From positions 207,771,539-207,835,538 of the forward strand of contig BTPG01000003.1 in assembly GCA_036245525.1 (NCBI GenBank): 64,000 nt of DNA, in the 5' to 3' direction. Below are positions 41,740 to 52,791 of this stretch, one piece after another (the stretch's first letter is position 1; each line of letters starts with the position of its first letter). The notes beneath the pieces are model-generated. The model worked only from the letters and a program-made list of their open reading frames with translations. It was not told where the DNA came from and ran no database searches. The translations under genes were made by a program, and so were the position numbers. This DNA comes from Semisulcospira habei. Its lineage: Eukaryota > Mollusca > Gastropoda > Semisulcospiridae.

Positions 41740-44080
41740 AGTCTGTTCCTGGTGTAATCATTAATGTTTGTCCATCGTCTATGTCTAAGTGCGGGTTCTT
41801 CTGCGATTGCCTGCTCTATTTCGGCCTTTCCAGGAAGCTTGTTCATGACAAGGTGTGTATTGAAACGAGTTTGAACAGCTTTCTCTTCAGCTTTCCCCCA
41901 TGGTTTCCTTGTAAATCTAGCTTTCTTTCGAACAGGAGCTGACTCAGTACTGTCATCATCAAAACTATCTAGATTTTCATCAGGCTCTGGATGTCATTTC
42001 TCTGTCATGCTAATTGATTCCTGTGTTGTTGACTTGGTACTTGCTTCATTCACAGGTGCTGTTTTCCATGAGACCTCTCTGCAAGTTTATGATGTGTCTT
42101 CATTGTCAAAGTCGATCTCTTTATCGCCCAACTCATCTCTAATGCAACTCTCAAAATCTGTCATCCCATTGTTAACTGACAGAAGAATCTTCGCCACTTT
42201 TGCCTTTTGAAGGACGTCTTGAGGTTGGCTGTTGATATGGCGATGTGTCCAAATATCATGACCAAGAAAATCTGCCAGCTGATCCTGATCCAACTCTGAG
42301 ATGGCCATTGACTGAGCCAAAGTTGCAACCTGCTTCCATAACTGAGTAAATGTGAACATGGCTGGGTTTGACACTTGTGCTTGTAGCGCATGTTCCTTCA
42401 GAGCATCATGGCCTCTGTAAAGCCTCTGACCAGAAGGTGTGGCAAAGATGTACTGGGAACTAGCTAGAGCTCGCACTGATTGCCTCATTTAAAGGATTCT
42501 GTCCACATTTGTCATCATCTTCTTTGTCAGCAAACTGGGAGCACTCCTATTACACTAGCCTCTGATTTCCACTCGCTGAAAATGATTCACCATTTTCTTT
42601 TTAACCTTTGTGAGACCTGTCAAGATATTTTGATTGGTGATCATTCCAATCTTAGCAAAATGGAAGTTTTATACCTTCATTCTCTGAAGTTCTCGACCTC
42701 GTGTACGGTTGAAAAGTGAAAAAGCACAAAGAGTTGCTTTAACCAGTGTCGGATAATCTTCCAAAACCATACTTGTCTTAATCAGCTCTTGTACTTTGGT
42801 AACATCTTCACATGATGAGATCAGCTTGGGTTTGTTCATGGTTATTTTCCCGACCGACTGGGCTGCTGTAACTGACACATAATCATACCAGTCCCCGGTA
42901 AAGACAGAGTCAAACAGCTCCGCCACAGAGAGCTCTTGCAGCCACCTTTCATCTGAACCATGCCCAAGCTGTTTGGATGCCTGTGACTGTTTGATCCGTG
43001 AAGATTTTTCCAAAATGCATGGCCTATGCGCATTGCAAGATTGCCCTTTTTGAACTGATAAGTGTCCTCATCAAATTCTGCTAGCTCTTTTACAGCCAGT
43101 ACAACGTGATCAAAGCTAGCTGAATTGATCACATCATTCAAACTTGCCATTTTCATTTCTGACATCACTCTGAGAATCTGTAATAGTCTCCACAACTCTC
43201 GCATCCTGTAACTTATTTGTCCAGCCGTGTGTTCTTCAATGTCCCTGGGGTCAAATAATCTCTTTCCATACTCAAGAAGCAATGGGTCAGTGGTGATGAG
43301 ACGCCTTTCCTCATCATCTCTCTGTCTGGCTACTACCTTATGATAGAAGTAAGAGTCAACATCTAAAGGTATTGGAAGCATTAGCCTCCCAAGTGTTGCT
43401 GCGTCAACTCTTTTAGCGAACTGAAACTCTCCTGGTTTCTGACAGCAATGTTTTGAGTGTACATATATTAGCTTTTTTTGATAGAGCCCTTTGCAATGGC
43501 TACATGAAAGAAGGTCTTCCGCCTTACTACCTTTGGAGCGATTTTTATGAATCAAACATCCTGATTTCTTTTCAAGAACTGCAATGTCATGCATGTCATC
43601 TCCCTCATCTTGCAGTCTGGTCCATGCTTGACGTCTTTCCTGTGTCCCTTTTTCATTGACAATTGTGCTCACTTTAAAGACAAGCTTGCTACAAACTTTA
43701 CACGCATGTTTCTTGTCCCATTTGTACTTTCCTTTCCGTCTTTGTGACAAGTGCACACCTGTTTCTTCTGTAAGCGCTCTTTCCCCAACCCAACATTATG
43801 TTCCTTCTGCCTATTCACATACTCATTGTCACCCCCAAATCCACCAGTTTCTGCACTCTGCACCTTGCTGGTACTTGCTTCACTCCCCTCCCTGAGCCTG
43901 CCACTTTGAAATCTAACAAAGTTAATACAATACTGTCTGTGTCAGAGTTCCCAGAGAATCCCAGTCTGAATCTTGTGAACTCGAGTCGGCAACAAAGTCC
44001 TTATCATCACTGTCCTTATATTCCAATGAGCTTACACTCTCAGGTTCATCCCAGGCTTTATTTGCCAACTGATAAAAAAA
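41740..44080 (-). pseudogene. Tyrosine-recombinase-like gene with Myb-like C-terminus, decayed
   Basis: Read on the minus strand in several frames: an acidic stretch (SDDKDFVADSSSQDSDW near 44020), a Cys/His-rich zinc-binding part (KHACKVC, then LLSCSHCKGLYQKK, then HSKHCCQ), helices (MRELWRLLQILRVMSEMK), then LVKATLCAFSLFNRTRGREL, which recalls tyrosine recombinase box I (Arg). Next comes TFTQLWKQVATLAQ and LADFLGHDIWTHR, which recalls box II (LGH). The tail near 41760-41980 reads RKPWGKAEEKAV and a NINDYTRNR-like helix suggesting a Myb/SANT domain. The expected Tyr after the LGH motif is not seen. Proteins of this layout are frequent in invertebrate and fish genomes and look Crypton-related. 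Frameshifts and stops (near 42990, 42490 and 42080) show it is dead. Confidence 0.6.
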
Positions 44081-44507
44081 GCTGCATTAGTACAAAAATA
44101 AAACAATTTTGGTTTAAGGGGCCTTGCAGAAGGATAAAATGAGTAATGAAGAAAAACAAGACAGGCTTGAATTTTTTCTGTGCTTCCTTTCATTTATTTT
44201 TTGTGTGTGAGAAAAAGATATGGGGAAGGACTGTTTTAAAGGGCAATATTTGATAAACGAATCTTCAAAAATTATCAATTTAGTGTTAGGCATTCTGCTA
44301 TTGGTCTAGAAATTACCTTTTTATTTCAAACATTTAAACAATTTTTCACGATGCAGAATCTCTGTACGTGCTCTAAGCATGGACTGGGCGTGTCGCTTGC
44401 ACTAGAGAAAGTAAAGCTTCATCCTGTGAGCAGAGAGAAAGTTAAACACACACTCTGAATTATTCAAAGTTTGATGCAATACCTAAACCCAAAAGGCAAA
44501 GCCATTA
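44081..44507. other. No gene seen
   Basis: AT-rich sequence between the recombinase-like relic and the second MITE-like repeat; no supported feature. Confidence 0.4.
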
Positions 44508-45321
44508 TGGCTCACATGTATGACCTTTTTACATATGTGTGACCTTTTGTGACAATAAGTAAAGGGCATGCTTTTGCACCAGCAAAATCCATATTTTCTG
44601 TAAATGTAAGCATTTTTTACCCATCTGTCAACCCCTCTGTGACCCTTGACCTTTGCGATGAGTCAACAAAATTGGTATGCATATGAAGGCCTTATCAGCT
44701 ACCTCTGCCAAATTTGATTGTAAAACTTGGAAAAATGTTGATAATACCTACAATTTTATAAAAAGAAATGTGCATTTTACACACACTTGCCGGCCTCTTG
44801 TGACACTTGACTTTCCACGGGGTCATCCACATTAGTATGCATAGATAGGTCTTACCATCAGGTATCTTTGCACCAAACTTGGTTTGAAGTTGTGAATAGT
44901 ATTTGAGAACAAACATCTTTTGTCAAAATATGGTTATTTTGGACCTACTTTCTGAGCTCTTGCGACCCTTGACCTTTCTGAAGGATCAACCAAATTAGTA
45001 TGCATAGAAGGTATTACTATCAGGTATATATTTACCAAATTTGGGTTAGAAGTTGTGAATAGTATTTGAAAAAAACAATTATGTCAAAATATACATATTC
45101 TTTGCCTATTTCCTCATCCTGTCACTTGACCTTTGCGAGAGGTCACTCAAATTGGTATGTTTAGAAAGTTCTTGCCACAAAGTAACCTTGGGCCACATTT
45201 GTGGCTTGAATAGTCTTACAGAAAATGCCAACGTTAAAGTTTACCAAGGACGGCGGACGGACGCGGGACAGACGAGCACTGGCCCAGAACATAAACTCAC
45301 TTTTGCTTCGCACGTGAGCCA
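44508..45321. mobile_element. MITE-like repeat, copy 2 (longer)
   Basis: The left end TGGCTCACATG and right end CACGTGAGCCA match the ends of the 40740-41158 copy. The interior contains three or four diverged units of a ~190-bp segment (ACCTTTCNNANGG..CAAATTNGTATGC..GGTATNT..ACCAAATTTG). Length difference between the copies reflects different unit numbers. Confidence 0.7.
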
Positions 45322-45559
45322 ATTAAAAGAGAATGATCATAGAATCACTAACCAGTTTGTAATTGGGGGTATTCCCCTGCCTTCTATGACCCTTCCTACC
45401 AGACGTACCCTCTCCAGCAGAGGCTGTTTGTCTATCGTTCTGCTGCTCAGACAGCTGACTAATTTTGTGGACCGTTGTCATGTGCCAGGAAGGGGCGTGC
45501 TTGTCCACCTGCTTTTGCATATTCTGTTGCCACCTGGCGCAGGGTAGGCATAATAGCTG

Positions 45560-45985
45560 GTTGCGACTTTCCATCTGTCGCCTCTATTTTCAAAACGCGT
45601 ATGGAACGGAAGGCAGGAAAGATCGTTCGCGATCTGTCACACCCAGCCAATCATCTCTTCGAGCTTCTGCCCTCTGGCCGGCGGTTTCGTGCTTTGAAAG
45701 CCGGAACCCCTCGATTCAGATGCAGTTTCTTTCCAGAAGCTGTCCTCAGTTCATCACCATCCATGGAACAACGTGATTCCATGATTGTGACATAGGACTG
45801 ATATGTGTGTAGTTTTGTGTTTATCTATCTTAGTGCTGTATACAGGACGATCGTGAGTGTATGTCATGATGAATGCAAGTGCAGCAAGTGAGGATGTATT
45901 TTACTGTCGCCATGTTACACAAAAATTCTTGTAACCTTTTACTTGGTAAATAAATGTCTTATGTCTTATGACTTATAAAGTCCTG
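45560..45985 (+). mobile_element. LINE 3'-end fragment
   Basis: A short frame reads LLPSGRRFRALKAGTPRFRC and SFFPEAV, a pattern typical of the extreme C-terminus of LINE ORF2 proteins (LPSGRRYR...SFFPxA). After its stop comes a ~180-bp 3' UTR ending AATAAATGTCTTATGTCTTATG, a short tail repeat. 5' truncated. The family is not the same as LINE-A or LINE-B. Confidence 0.55.
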
Positions 45986-46209
45986 AGTGTGGCGAAAATA
46001 TTGCTGCAAACATGTCAAATACAACCATGTAAACTTGACATTTTGGATCAGATACACATAATTACTGCAGTATCCTTTTTTGTTAAATGTAATTTAATTA
46101 AACCATGTGAAACCATTAGTTACTTTGATAAAAGAAAACCATAAATTACTGAACCATTAGTTCACGTATCCTCGCAACAAACCGTCCATTTAATATCAAT
46201 GTGATTGTG

Positions 46210-48989
46210 AAGGAATAGCCTTATGTACACATATAGGGCTAATTACATAGGCCGCATTCAATATCACCATTGTACATGTTACGCTCCAACAACGGACTAT
46301 GACGATGAGGAAATAGAAGACTTCTATTACCAACTGCAAGAAGTCCTGGACCAGACCCACAAGAAAGACATTCTTGTGGTGCAGGGAGACTGGAATGCCG
46401 AAATAGGAGAGGATGCTGGTAAGAAATGGAAAGGCACACGTGGACGCTACTGAAATGCAGAGACCAACGACAGAGGCTTAAGGCTAATGGAATTTGCCAG
46501 CTCAAATGATCTCAATCTGATGAACACGTTTGGCCCACAAAAAGCATTAAGAAGGTGGACATGGCACATCCCGAAAGGAGAACACCATAACCAAATTGAC
46601 TACTTCATGGTGAAGAGACGTTTCCAAACCAGTGTGAACATTGCCAAGACAAGAAGTTTTCCAGGAGCAGACATTGGCAGCGACCATGACTTAGTGATGA
46701 TGACCTTACGACTCTGCCTACAGAAAGTCAACAAACAGGGTCCCACCAGAATCAAGTTCGACCTTGCAAAGTTACAAGACCCAGAGGTTGCGGAAGCCAT
46801 CCAGCAAAGATAGGAGGAAAATTCACGCGTTACTTCTAGGTGCAGAAGACACGGAAGTGGGCACACTGATCAACACATTTAACACTCCTGTATCCAAAAC
46901 AGCCAGTGAGATCCTTGGCAAACACGGACAAGCAAAGACCCATTGGGATACAGCTGACATCTTTCATCCATGTGACAAGCGTCGAGAATTAAAGAAAAAG
47001 AAATCAGAATCAATGAATCAATGAATAAATGAATTAAATTAATGAATCGTTATTTTACAACGGTGAAGATATTAACACGTTCAGTGACTATGTTTTTTCG
47101 TACCTGCCGTTGCTACAACTACGACTAATTAAGTGCAAAATATACATAAAACAGGGACATCAAAGCACAGAGGTAGAAGGAGCTAAACAATACAAGGAAA
47201 TTAACCAGGATATCAAGAAAAGCATGAAAAAGGCAAAGAATAAGATCAGTGTAAACGCGTAGAAGAAAATATGAACAAAAATAACAGCAAAAAAGCTTAC
47301 CAGCTGGTGAAAGACCTGACCAGTGTAAAACAAGGACGCTCCTCGATCATTCAAGATAGTGAAGGGAACTATCTTACGGAAGACCAAGACATATTGAAGA
47401 GATGGACAGAGTCCTCAGATTTGTACAACCCATGAGCTACAGGGGACCCAGGCATACTTGTCACCCCACCAGAGACCAACCTCTGAGAAAAAGTAGAGGC
47501 TGCAGTGAAGTCACTGAAAAAACGGCAGGCAGTAGGAGCAGACAACATCCCTGCAGAGCTAGTCCAAGAAGGGGGAGAAGACATGATAAGCGCCTTACGA
47601 ACAATCTGCAGTAAAATCTGTCAGTCAGGGTTTTGGACCACACCATAGCACTTGTAATAACTCTCCCGAAGAAGTCAACTTACAACAATGCCAGAATTAT
47701 CGCACGGTCAGTTGTATATGCCACCCAAGCAAAGTCATGTTAAAGACCCTACTAAACAGACTGAAGCCACAGGCAGAGGAAATCGTAGCTGAGGAACAGG
47801 CAGGCTTCAGACTAGGGCGCAGCACAACTGAGCAGATCTTCAACCTGAAAGTTCTATGTGAGAGGCACTTCCAGCACCAGCAAGACCTCTATCATGTCTT
47901 TGTGGATTTTAAGAAGGCGTTTGACAGGGTGTAGCATGCAGCCCTTTGGTCCACCATGAAGTTATACAATATCAATGCCAACCTGATCAAAGTCATAAAA
48001 ACAATTTACAACAAGGCCACTAGCGCAGTCTGCTTCAACGGCAAAATAGGCAATTGGTTTAGGACAACAGTCGGAGTCAGACAAGGGTGCTTGCTCTCAC
48101 TTACTCTTTTCAATATCTTCCTAGAAAAAAACATAACAGACGCTCTGAAAGATCATGAATAATCATTGGAGGTAGAACAATCACGAACGTGCGCTTTGCG
48201 GATGACATTGATGGCCTTTCAGGAACAGAGAAGGAGCTAGCTGAGCTGGTGGAAAAGCTGGACAGTACAGCCACTGCGTTTGGGATGGAAATCAGTGCAG
48301 AGAAGACCAACGTGATGACCAATAACACCAGTGGCATTGGCACTGACAACTTGATTGGAGGCCCAAAACTGGAAACAGTTAATAAATTCAAACACTTAGG
48401 AGCCATTGTGACAGATGAGGGATCAAAACCAGAAATACTGTCCAGGATTGCGCAGACAACAACAGCACTGACAGGATTGAAGACCATATGGAAGGACAGA
48501 AACATCACACTCTGCTCCAAGATCAGACTGATGCGCTCCTTAGTCGTCTCCGTCTTCTTATATGCCTGTGAGTGAACACCCTCACAGTTAACCTTGAAAG
48601 GAGGTTACAAGAAACTGAAATGAGATGTTTTCGAAGGTTGCTTGGCATTTTATACCCAGATCACATCACGAACGAGGAAGTGGGAAGCAGAATCAGATAA
48701 GCTATCGGACCCTATGAAAACCTATTATCCATTGTGAAAAAACGCAAACTGATGTGGTATGGGCATGTCACGCGCTCAGAAGGACTTGCCAAAACCATCC
48801 TGCAAGACACTGTGCAAGGAGGACTAAGGAGAGAAAAACAGAGGAAAAGATGGGAGGACAATATCTCATAGTGGACAGGACTGAAACTGTGCGATACACT
48901 AAGAATGGCAGAGAACAGAGAGGAATGGAGGATGCTGGTTGCCATGTCATCAGTGGTGCCCCAACGGTCGGCAAGACTAAGGGATATAA
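46210..48989 (+). pseudogene. RTE-like LINE ORF (endonuclease and RT), decayed
   Basis: Pieces in order: endonuclease (CYAPTTDYDDEE, VQGDWNAEIG, RRWTWHIPKGEHHNQIDYF, then SDHDLVM), a linker with a stretch of unrelated sequence (~46990-47165, possibly an insertion, with AATGAATC repeats at its left), AYQLVKDLTSVKQG, RT (EEQAGFRLGRSTTEQI, VFVDFKKAFDRV, VGVRQGCLLS, VRFADDIDGLSG) and the C-terminus (FKHLGAIVTDEG, FLYACE). Stops and frameshifts interrupt it at many points (46451, 46811, 47430, 47646, 47932, 48160, 48575). The 3' end runs into a GATA-type tail, as is common in RTE elements. Confidence 0.85.
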
Positions 48990-49092
48990 ATAGATAGATA
49001 GATAGATAGATAGATGGATGGATGGATGGATGGATGGACGGACGGACGGACGGACGGACGGACGGACGGACGGATGGATGGATGGATGGATT
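48990..49092. repeat. Tetranucleotide tail (GATA)n-(GATG)n-(GACG)n-(GATG)n
   Basis: Successive blocks of TAGA, TGGA, CGGA and TGGA units, starting exactly at the 3' end of the RTE-like LINE. The blocks differ by one base, suggesting expansion by slippage after point changes in a tail repeat. Confidence 0.95.
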
Positions 49093-49568
49093 GATGGATA
49101 TATAGATAGAAAGATAGACACCTCTGTGTATATATGTGCCTGTCTCCCTAGCTCTCTTTGTCTACATTCTCATGTCTGTGGACAGATCGCTAACCCTTCA
49201 GTGTAATAGAAGCTCCCTACACCTATGTTACCAGTGGGGCGAGGAAGGCATCTCTGGCATAAATCTGAGACACTCTTGCTCTTGGCATGAACAATGCACG
49301 TCTTTGGCACTAAAGAGGTTAAGAGAATCATCGCCACCCCCACCCCACTCCCCCTCCCCCCTCATGCCATCATCCCCCTTCTTCCCTCCCCCCTCCTCAC
49401 TCATGCCTTTGTCCTCCTCTCCCCCCCCCCACCCCACCCTACGAACAATAACTGGTAATACAGTAAACAGTGACACTTTGCACAATCCGAAAAAGCTGTT
49501 TGTGGAAGCCTGTTCTTGAAATCGAGAGACAGTTTTGAGATCGATGATTGAAATGCACGCTGAAATCT
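49093..49568. other. No gene seen
   Basis: Contains C-rich low-complexity tracts (49325-49440). A weak palindrome joins TAACCCTTCAGTG (~49192) and CACTAAAGAGGTTAA (~49309), recalling the TTAACCC-ended foldbacks elsewhere. Confidence 0.35.
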
Positions 49569-49973
49569 GCGGCATTTTCGTTTTCTTACGCAACACAGTG
49601 CAGGTGTTCTCCGTGAAGTTACCTTCGATCACAATCAAACACGTCAGAAAAGGCAAACAAATCTCATGACAGATTGGCCTTTTAATGGCGTTATAGGACG
49701 AATTCCTTTCATTAAAGAAGAAAGCTTTTGTTTAAAATCGTGGAGTTCTATTATCTTTTAGGAAACAAAATAATAGAAGTGGACGACCGTAGCATACGTC
49801 TTTTCTCAGGAAGCGGGTTTTTGGCTGACTGTGCAGATGTATAGGATTCGGAGCATCGAAGTTAAAGATTGTGCTGAATAAGCACACTTGTGCGTGCTCT
49901 TAAATCAAAAGGACATGATATACTGTATAAACTTATCTTTGCAACTCCAGCGGCTCGGAACGAAAAACAATTT
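49569..49973. repeat. Right arm of the ~400-bp inverted repeat pair
   Basis: Reverse-complement partner of 41285-41690 (see there). The arms are ~7.9 kb apart and enclose the recombinase-like relic, one MITE-like repeat and two LINE relics. Confidence 0.8.
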
Positions 49974-50327
49974 GACATGGCAACCAACAGCCAATGAACA
50001 AATGGTCAGGGGAAGCTAGTCAGTTCTGTGATGGTGCAGTCGACCAATCAGGTATTAGGTTATTTATAGGTAAGCAGGGTGATGTCACACACACACACTC
50101 GCTTCCGCGAGAACACGCTCGCGGAGTGTGTTCTAAACGCAATCGTGCATGTAAAACACCCAAAATGGGAAAATCCTATATTGATATTTTGTTCTGACTT
50201 CTTAATGAAAGATAATGCAGAAACAACCCTCAGAAAAAAACGGGTTCCTGACTTGGTCAACCAGAATTTTACACACACTACTTTCCCTAAGGATGGTAAA
50301 GAAAATCACCTATTTTAGGGGATTTGT

Positions 50328-50328
<1 letters not shown>

Positions 50329-50414
<86 letters not shown>
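50329..50414. repeat. (CA)n microsatellite
   Basis: About 43 uninterrupted CA units at the left junction of the inverted LINE ORF1 segment. Frames made of Val-Cys or Thr-His repeats across it are artefacts. Confidence 0.98.
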
Positions 50415-50415
<1 letters not shown>

Positions 50416-50815
50416 CTGCTCCTGCATTGTAGCTTTCATACTGTCCATCTTTTTGTCCATCACATTCAACATTTTAAACACATCCGCAATAGTCGGCTCA
50501 GACACTGCGTTTGTCTCACCCCTGGGCGACTGGTTGTCTTGGTTCCCCTGGCATGTCAAAAGAGTCTGTCGTTTCGGTGGGCCTGGGTTCGCTTCGACAT
50601 CGCCGCACCGGAGCAGAAAGCCGACCAAAAACACGAGTATGACTGCCACCGGTCCGCTGACACTGACAGTGCGGTAACGTAGGGCTGCCTTCATCTGTGC
50701 TTTGCGTGCCATGAAGTTTTGAAAAGTCCAGTAAAAGGTACCGCAAATGGCACGAAAAGCTACCGAACTGATCGGCATGATGAGCTGAATCACCCTGTCG
50801 TTGCTCTAATGTCAC
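50415..50815 (-). pseudogene. LINE ORF1 N-terminus with 2A ribosome-skipping motif (inverted segment)
   Basis: The minus-strand frame starts with short basic sequence, a hydrophobic helix (VAVILVFLVGFLLRC) and then GDVEANPGP (50578-50604), which fits the 2A consensus D-V/I-E-x-N-P-G-P. Next come a linker and the start of a coiled coil (MLNVMDKKMDSMKATMQEQ), after which the frame runs into the CA repeat. 2A sequences at ORF1 N-termini are documented in some LINEs of sea urchins and molluscs. The segment is inverted relative to the rest of ORF1 at 50928-51446. Confidence 0.8.
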
Positions 50816-50904
50816 TAATTAAGTAATTATGTTGCAAAATGCTAAAAATGTGCGGAGCCGCTCTTCTACTGTGTGACTTCGATCGTGAGCACAACTCACC
50901 CCCC

Positions 50905-51446
50905 GAATTCAGAGTGACTTTACTGCGGTGATGAAAGAAAACAAAGAGTTGAAGGAGAAAGTAACGCAGCTGGAGGATAAGCTGGATGATTTGGAGGGGC
51001 GGAGCAGACGCAAGAATCTGATCTTTCACGGAATCCCCCACCCCCAGGGGCGCTCAGAGACTTGGGCGGACTGTGAGAAAGCTGTCAAGTCAATGTTGAA
51101 GGACGAGATGGGCATAGAGGAGGAGATCGAGGTGGAGCGTGCCCATCGTCTGAAGGGGGGCAAGGCGCCCCACCCCATCATCGTGTGCTTCAACAAGTAC
51201 AAAGACAAGGAGCGGATCCTGTTTGAGCGCAGAACGCTGAAGGAGAACAGGTCCCGGGTCTACATCTCTGAGGACTTCACCCCTCGGGTGAGGGACGTGC
51301 GCCGCAAGCTGCTACCCTTCCTCAAGGAGGCCAAGCAGGCGGGGAAGAAGGCCTTCCTCCGCTTCGACTCCCTCGTTGTTGAGGGAAAGACCCACGCATA
51401 CGATGCTGCTACCCAGAGGCCAGTGGAGCGCAGGGGGCAGAAATGA
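50905..51446 (+). pseudogene. LINE ORF1 C-terminus: coiled coil and RRM-like domain
   Basis: A coiled coil (KEKVTQLEDKLDDLEGRSRR) leads into RRKNLIFHGIP, the hallmark start of the L1-ORF1-like (Transposase_22/RRM) domain, followed by a helix-strand region (VERAHRLKGG, then IIVCFNKYKDKERI) and a C-terminal domain (SEDFTPRVRDVRRKL). The stop is at 51444-51446. Together with the inverted N-terminal piece it forms one nearly complete ORF1. No ORF2 follows, so the insertion is truncated. Confidence 0.8.
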
Positions 51447-52132
51447 GGGGCAGGCCGGCATGTTGACCCAGCAACCAGGAGAAGACAGCCCGTCCCTCAT
51501 TCAGACCCAGAGAGAGGAATACTGAGAGAATTAAAGCTTCATTAACACAATGACTGAGTTAACCCCCTTAGTTTTATCTTTTTGACCATCCATATCCATG
51601 TCCCCAGCACAGAGTAAATACCATTGGAAGTTACCCCTAAATCATTATTATTTAAACAGCCACATTTTTTATGAAAATCAAAAATAATACTTAAGGGGTT
51701 AACTCAGTCATTGTGTTAATAATACTTTAATTCTCTCAGTATTCCTCTCTCTAGTTACAACTAACTTTTAAGAACCTGCAGAGGTAACCTTTAAGTTACT
51801 TATCATAAGAACTTATAAGAACTTATCATAAGAACTTATTAATTACTTACTGTAAGTTCTTATAAGTTCTTACAACAACTTGACTTAAGTCACAACTTAC
51901 TCGGTCAGATTTGTCAAGATACAAGGACAATAAAAAAACTTTTTTTTCTCAGTAGTACTCTGGGGGTGGTGCAGATGGGGCTAAATAATCAGGCACAAGT
52001 GGTGTAAGTGACATGACATTTTTCTGTGAAGTGTATGACATTATTAAAGGATTACCAAATCTGATTTTTATTTGTTTAAAAGATTGTGTAGTTTTTCTGT
52101 GGTTTCCTGAACACCGATCTGTTTCCCCATCT
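51447..52132. other. LINE end, inverted-repeat element and Polinton terminus; no gene
   Basis: Apart from the 244-bp inverted-repeat element and the palindromic AT-rich terminal array at ~51790-51875 I see nothing. Sequence 51876-52132 is noncoding and lies downstream of the first Polinton gene on the minus strand. Confidence 0.5.
51509..51752. mobile_element. 244-bp inverted-repeat element with ~62-bp ends
   Basis: Left arm 51509-51571 and right arm 51691-51752 are near-perfect reverse complements (shared words AGAGAGAGGAATACTGAGAG, ATTAACACAATGACTGAG, TTAACCCC). The interior is AT-rich and non-coding. Its right edge touches the presumed start of the Polinton element at ~51753. Confidence 0.85.
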
Positions 52133-52765
52133 CTAAAAAAAACTGGCTTTTAGCTCTTCAACATGCACAGGAGATTGACTACGCATCTTATTCTGTATTT
52201 CAGACTTCTGTTCCTTGTAATTATTTAAATCATCCTGGACCCGCTTAAATTCATCGTCATCAATACAATTATCATTTAATGCCTTACTGATAATAAGTTT
52301 CATACTGCTCAGCTTTGCACCAGCAAGCGTACTCAATGCTTCATGTTTCTGTAATTTCGTGTGAAACCTCTTGTTCAAGGCCTCCAAACCAAAGCAAGCC
52401 AGGCATGTAGCAACGCTAACACCCTCAACTGCTATTCCAGCCAAACTTCCAATTCCCGTGGCAAACAGAACAATACCCCCCACAGAACATGAAGCTGAAA
52501 CTGCACCAATAGCCATAGAAGTGTTTTGAACAGAAATAAATACTGACTTATACATCCTTTTGCACCGTGAGTACTTAGCCTCTTCACTTTCCAAATATTT
52601 CAAAGCTTCTGTAATATTATTTAATCTGAATGCATCTGCCTGTAATGTTTTATCTGAAGCAATTGGCACAGCTGTCACCTGTGGATCAGGCGCAAGCGTT
52701 GTTTTAGTCATCACATTTGTTTCAGTCGGCTCAAGCGTCGGTAGTTGCGGATAGAAGTTTACCAT
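52133..52765 (-). CDS. Polinton membrane protein of unknown role (~210 aa)
   Basis: ATG chosen at 52765; the open frame reaches a TTG at 52780. The N-terminus is Pro/Thr-rich, then a helix with EALKYLESEEAKYSRC, followed by two adjacent hydrophobic segments with small-residue patterns (roughly residues 95-140: VGGIVLFATGIG and GVSVATCLACFG), and a charged C-terminal helical region. The two-helix hairpin followed by a coiled region is similar in layout to SLATT-type membrane proteins, but that is only a resemblance. I recall similar uncharacterised proteins in invertebrate Polintons. Function unknown. Confidence 0.6.
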   Translation of the reverse strand: MVNFYPQLPTLEPTETNVMTKTTLAPDPQVTAVPIASDKTLQADAFRLNNITEALKYLESEEAKYSRCKRMYKSVFISVQNTSMAIGAVSASCSVGGIVLFATGIGSLAGIAVEGVSVATCLACFGLEALNKRFHTKLQKHEALSTLAGAKLSSMKLIISKALNDNCIDDDEFKRVQDDLNNYKEQKSEIQNKMRSQSPVHVEELKASFF

Positions 52766-52791
52766 TTTTTTTATTGACAAATATTTTTTAT

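Noticed and set aside
50287..50682. Frames across the CA tract on both strands (Val-Cys or Thr-His repeats)
   Set aside because: Dinucleotide repeat translation. Only the part of the minus frame right of 50415 has LINE ORF1 features.
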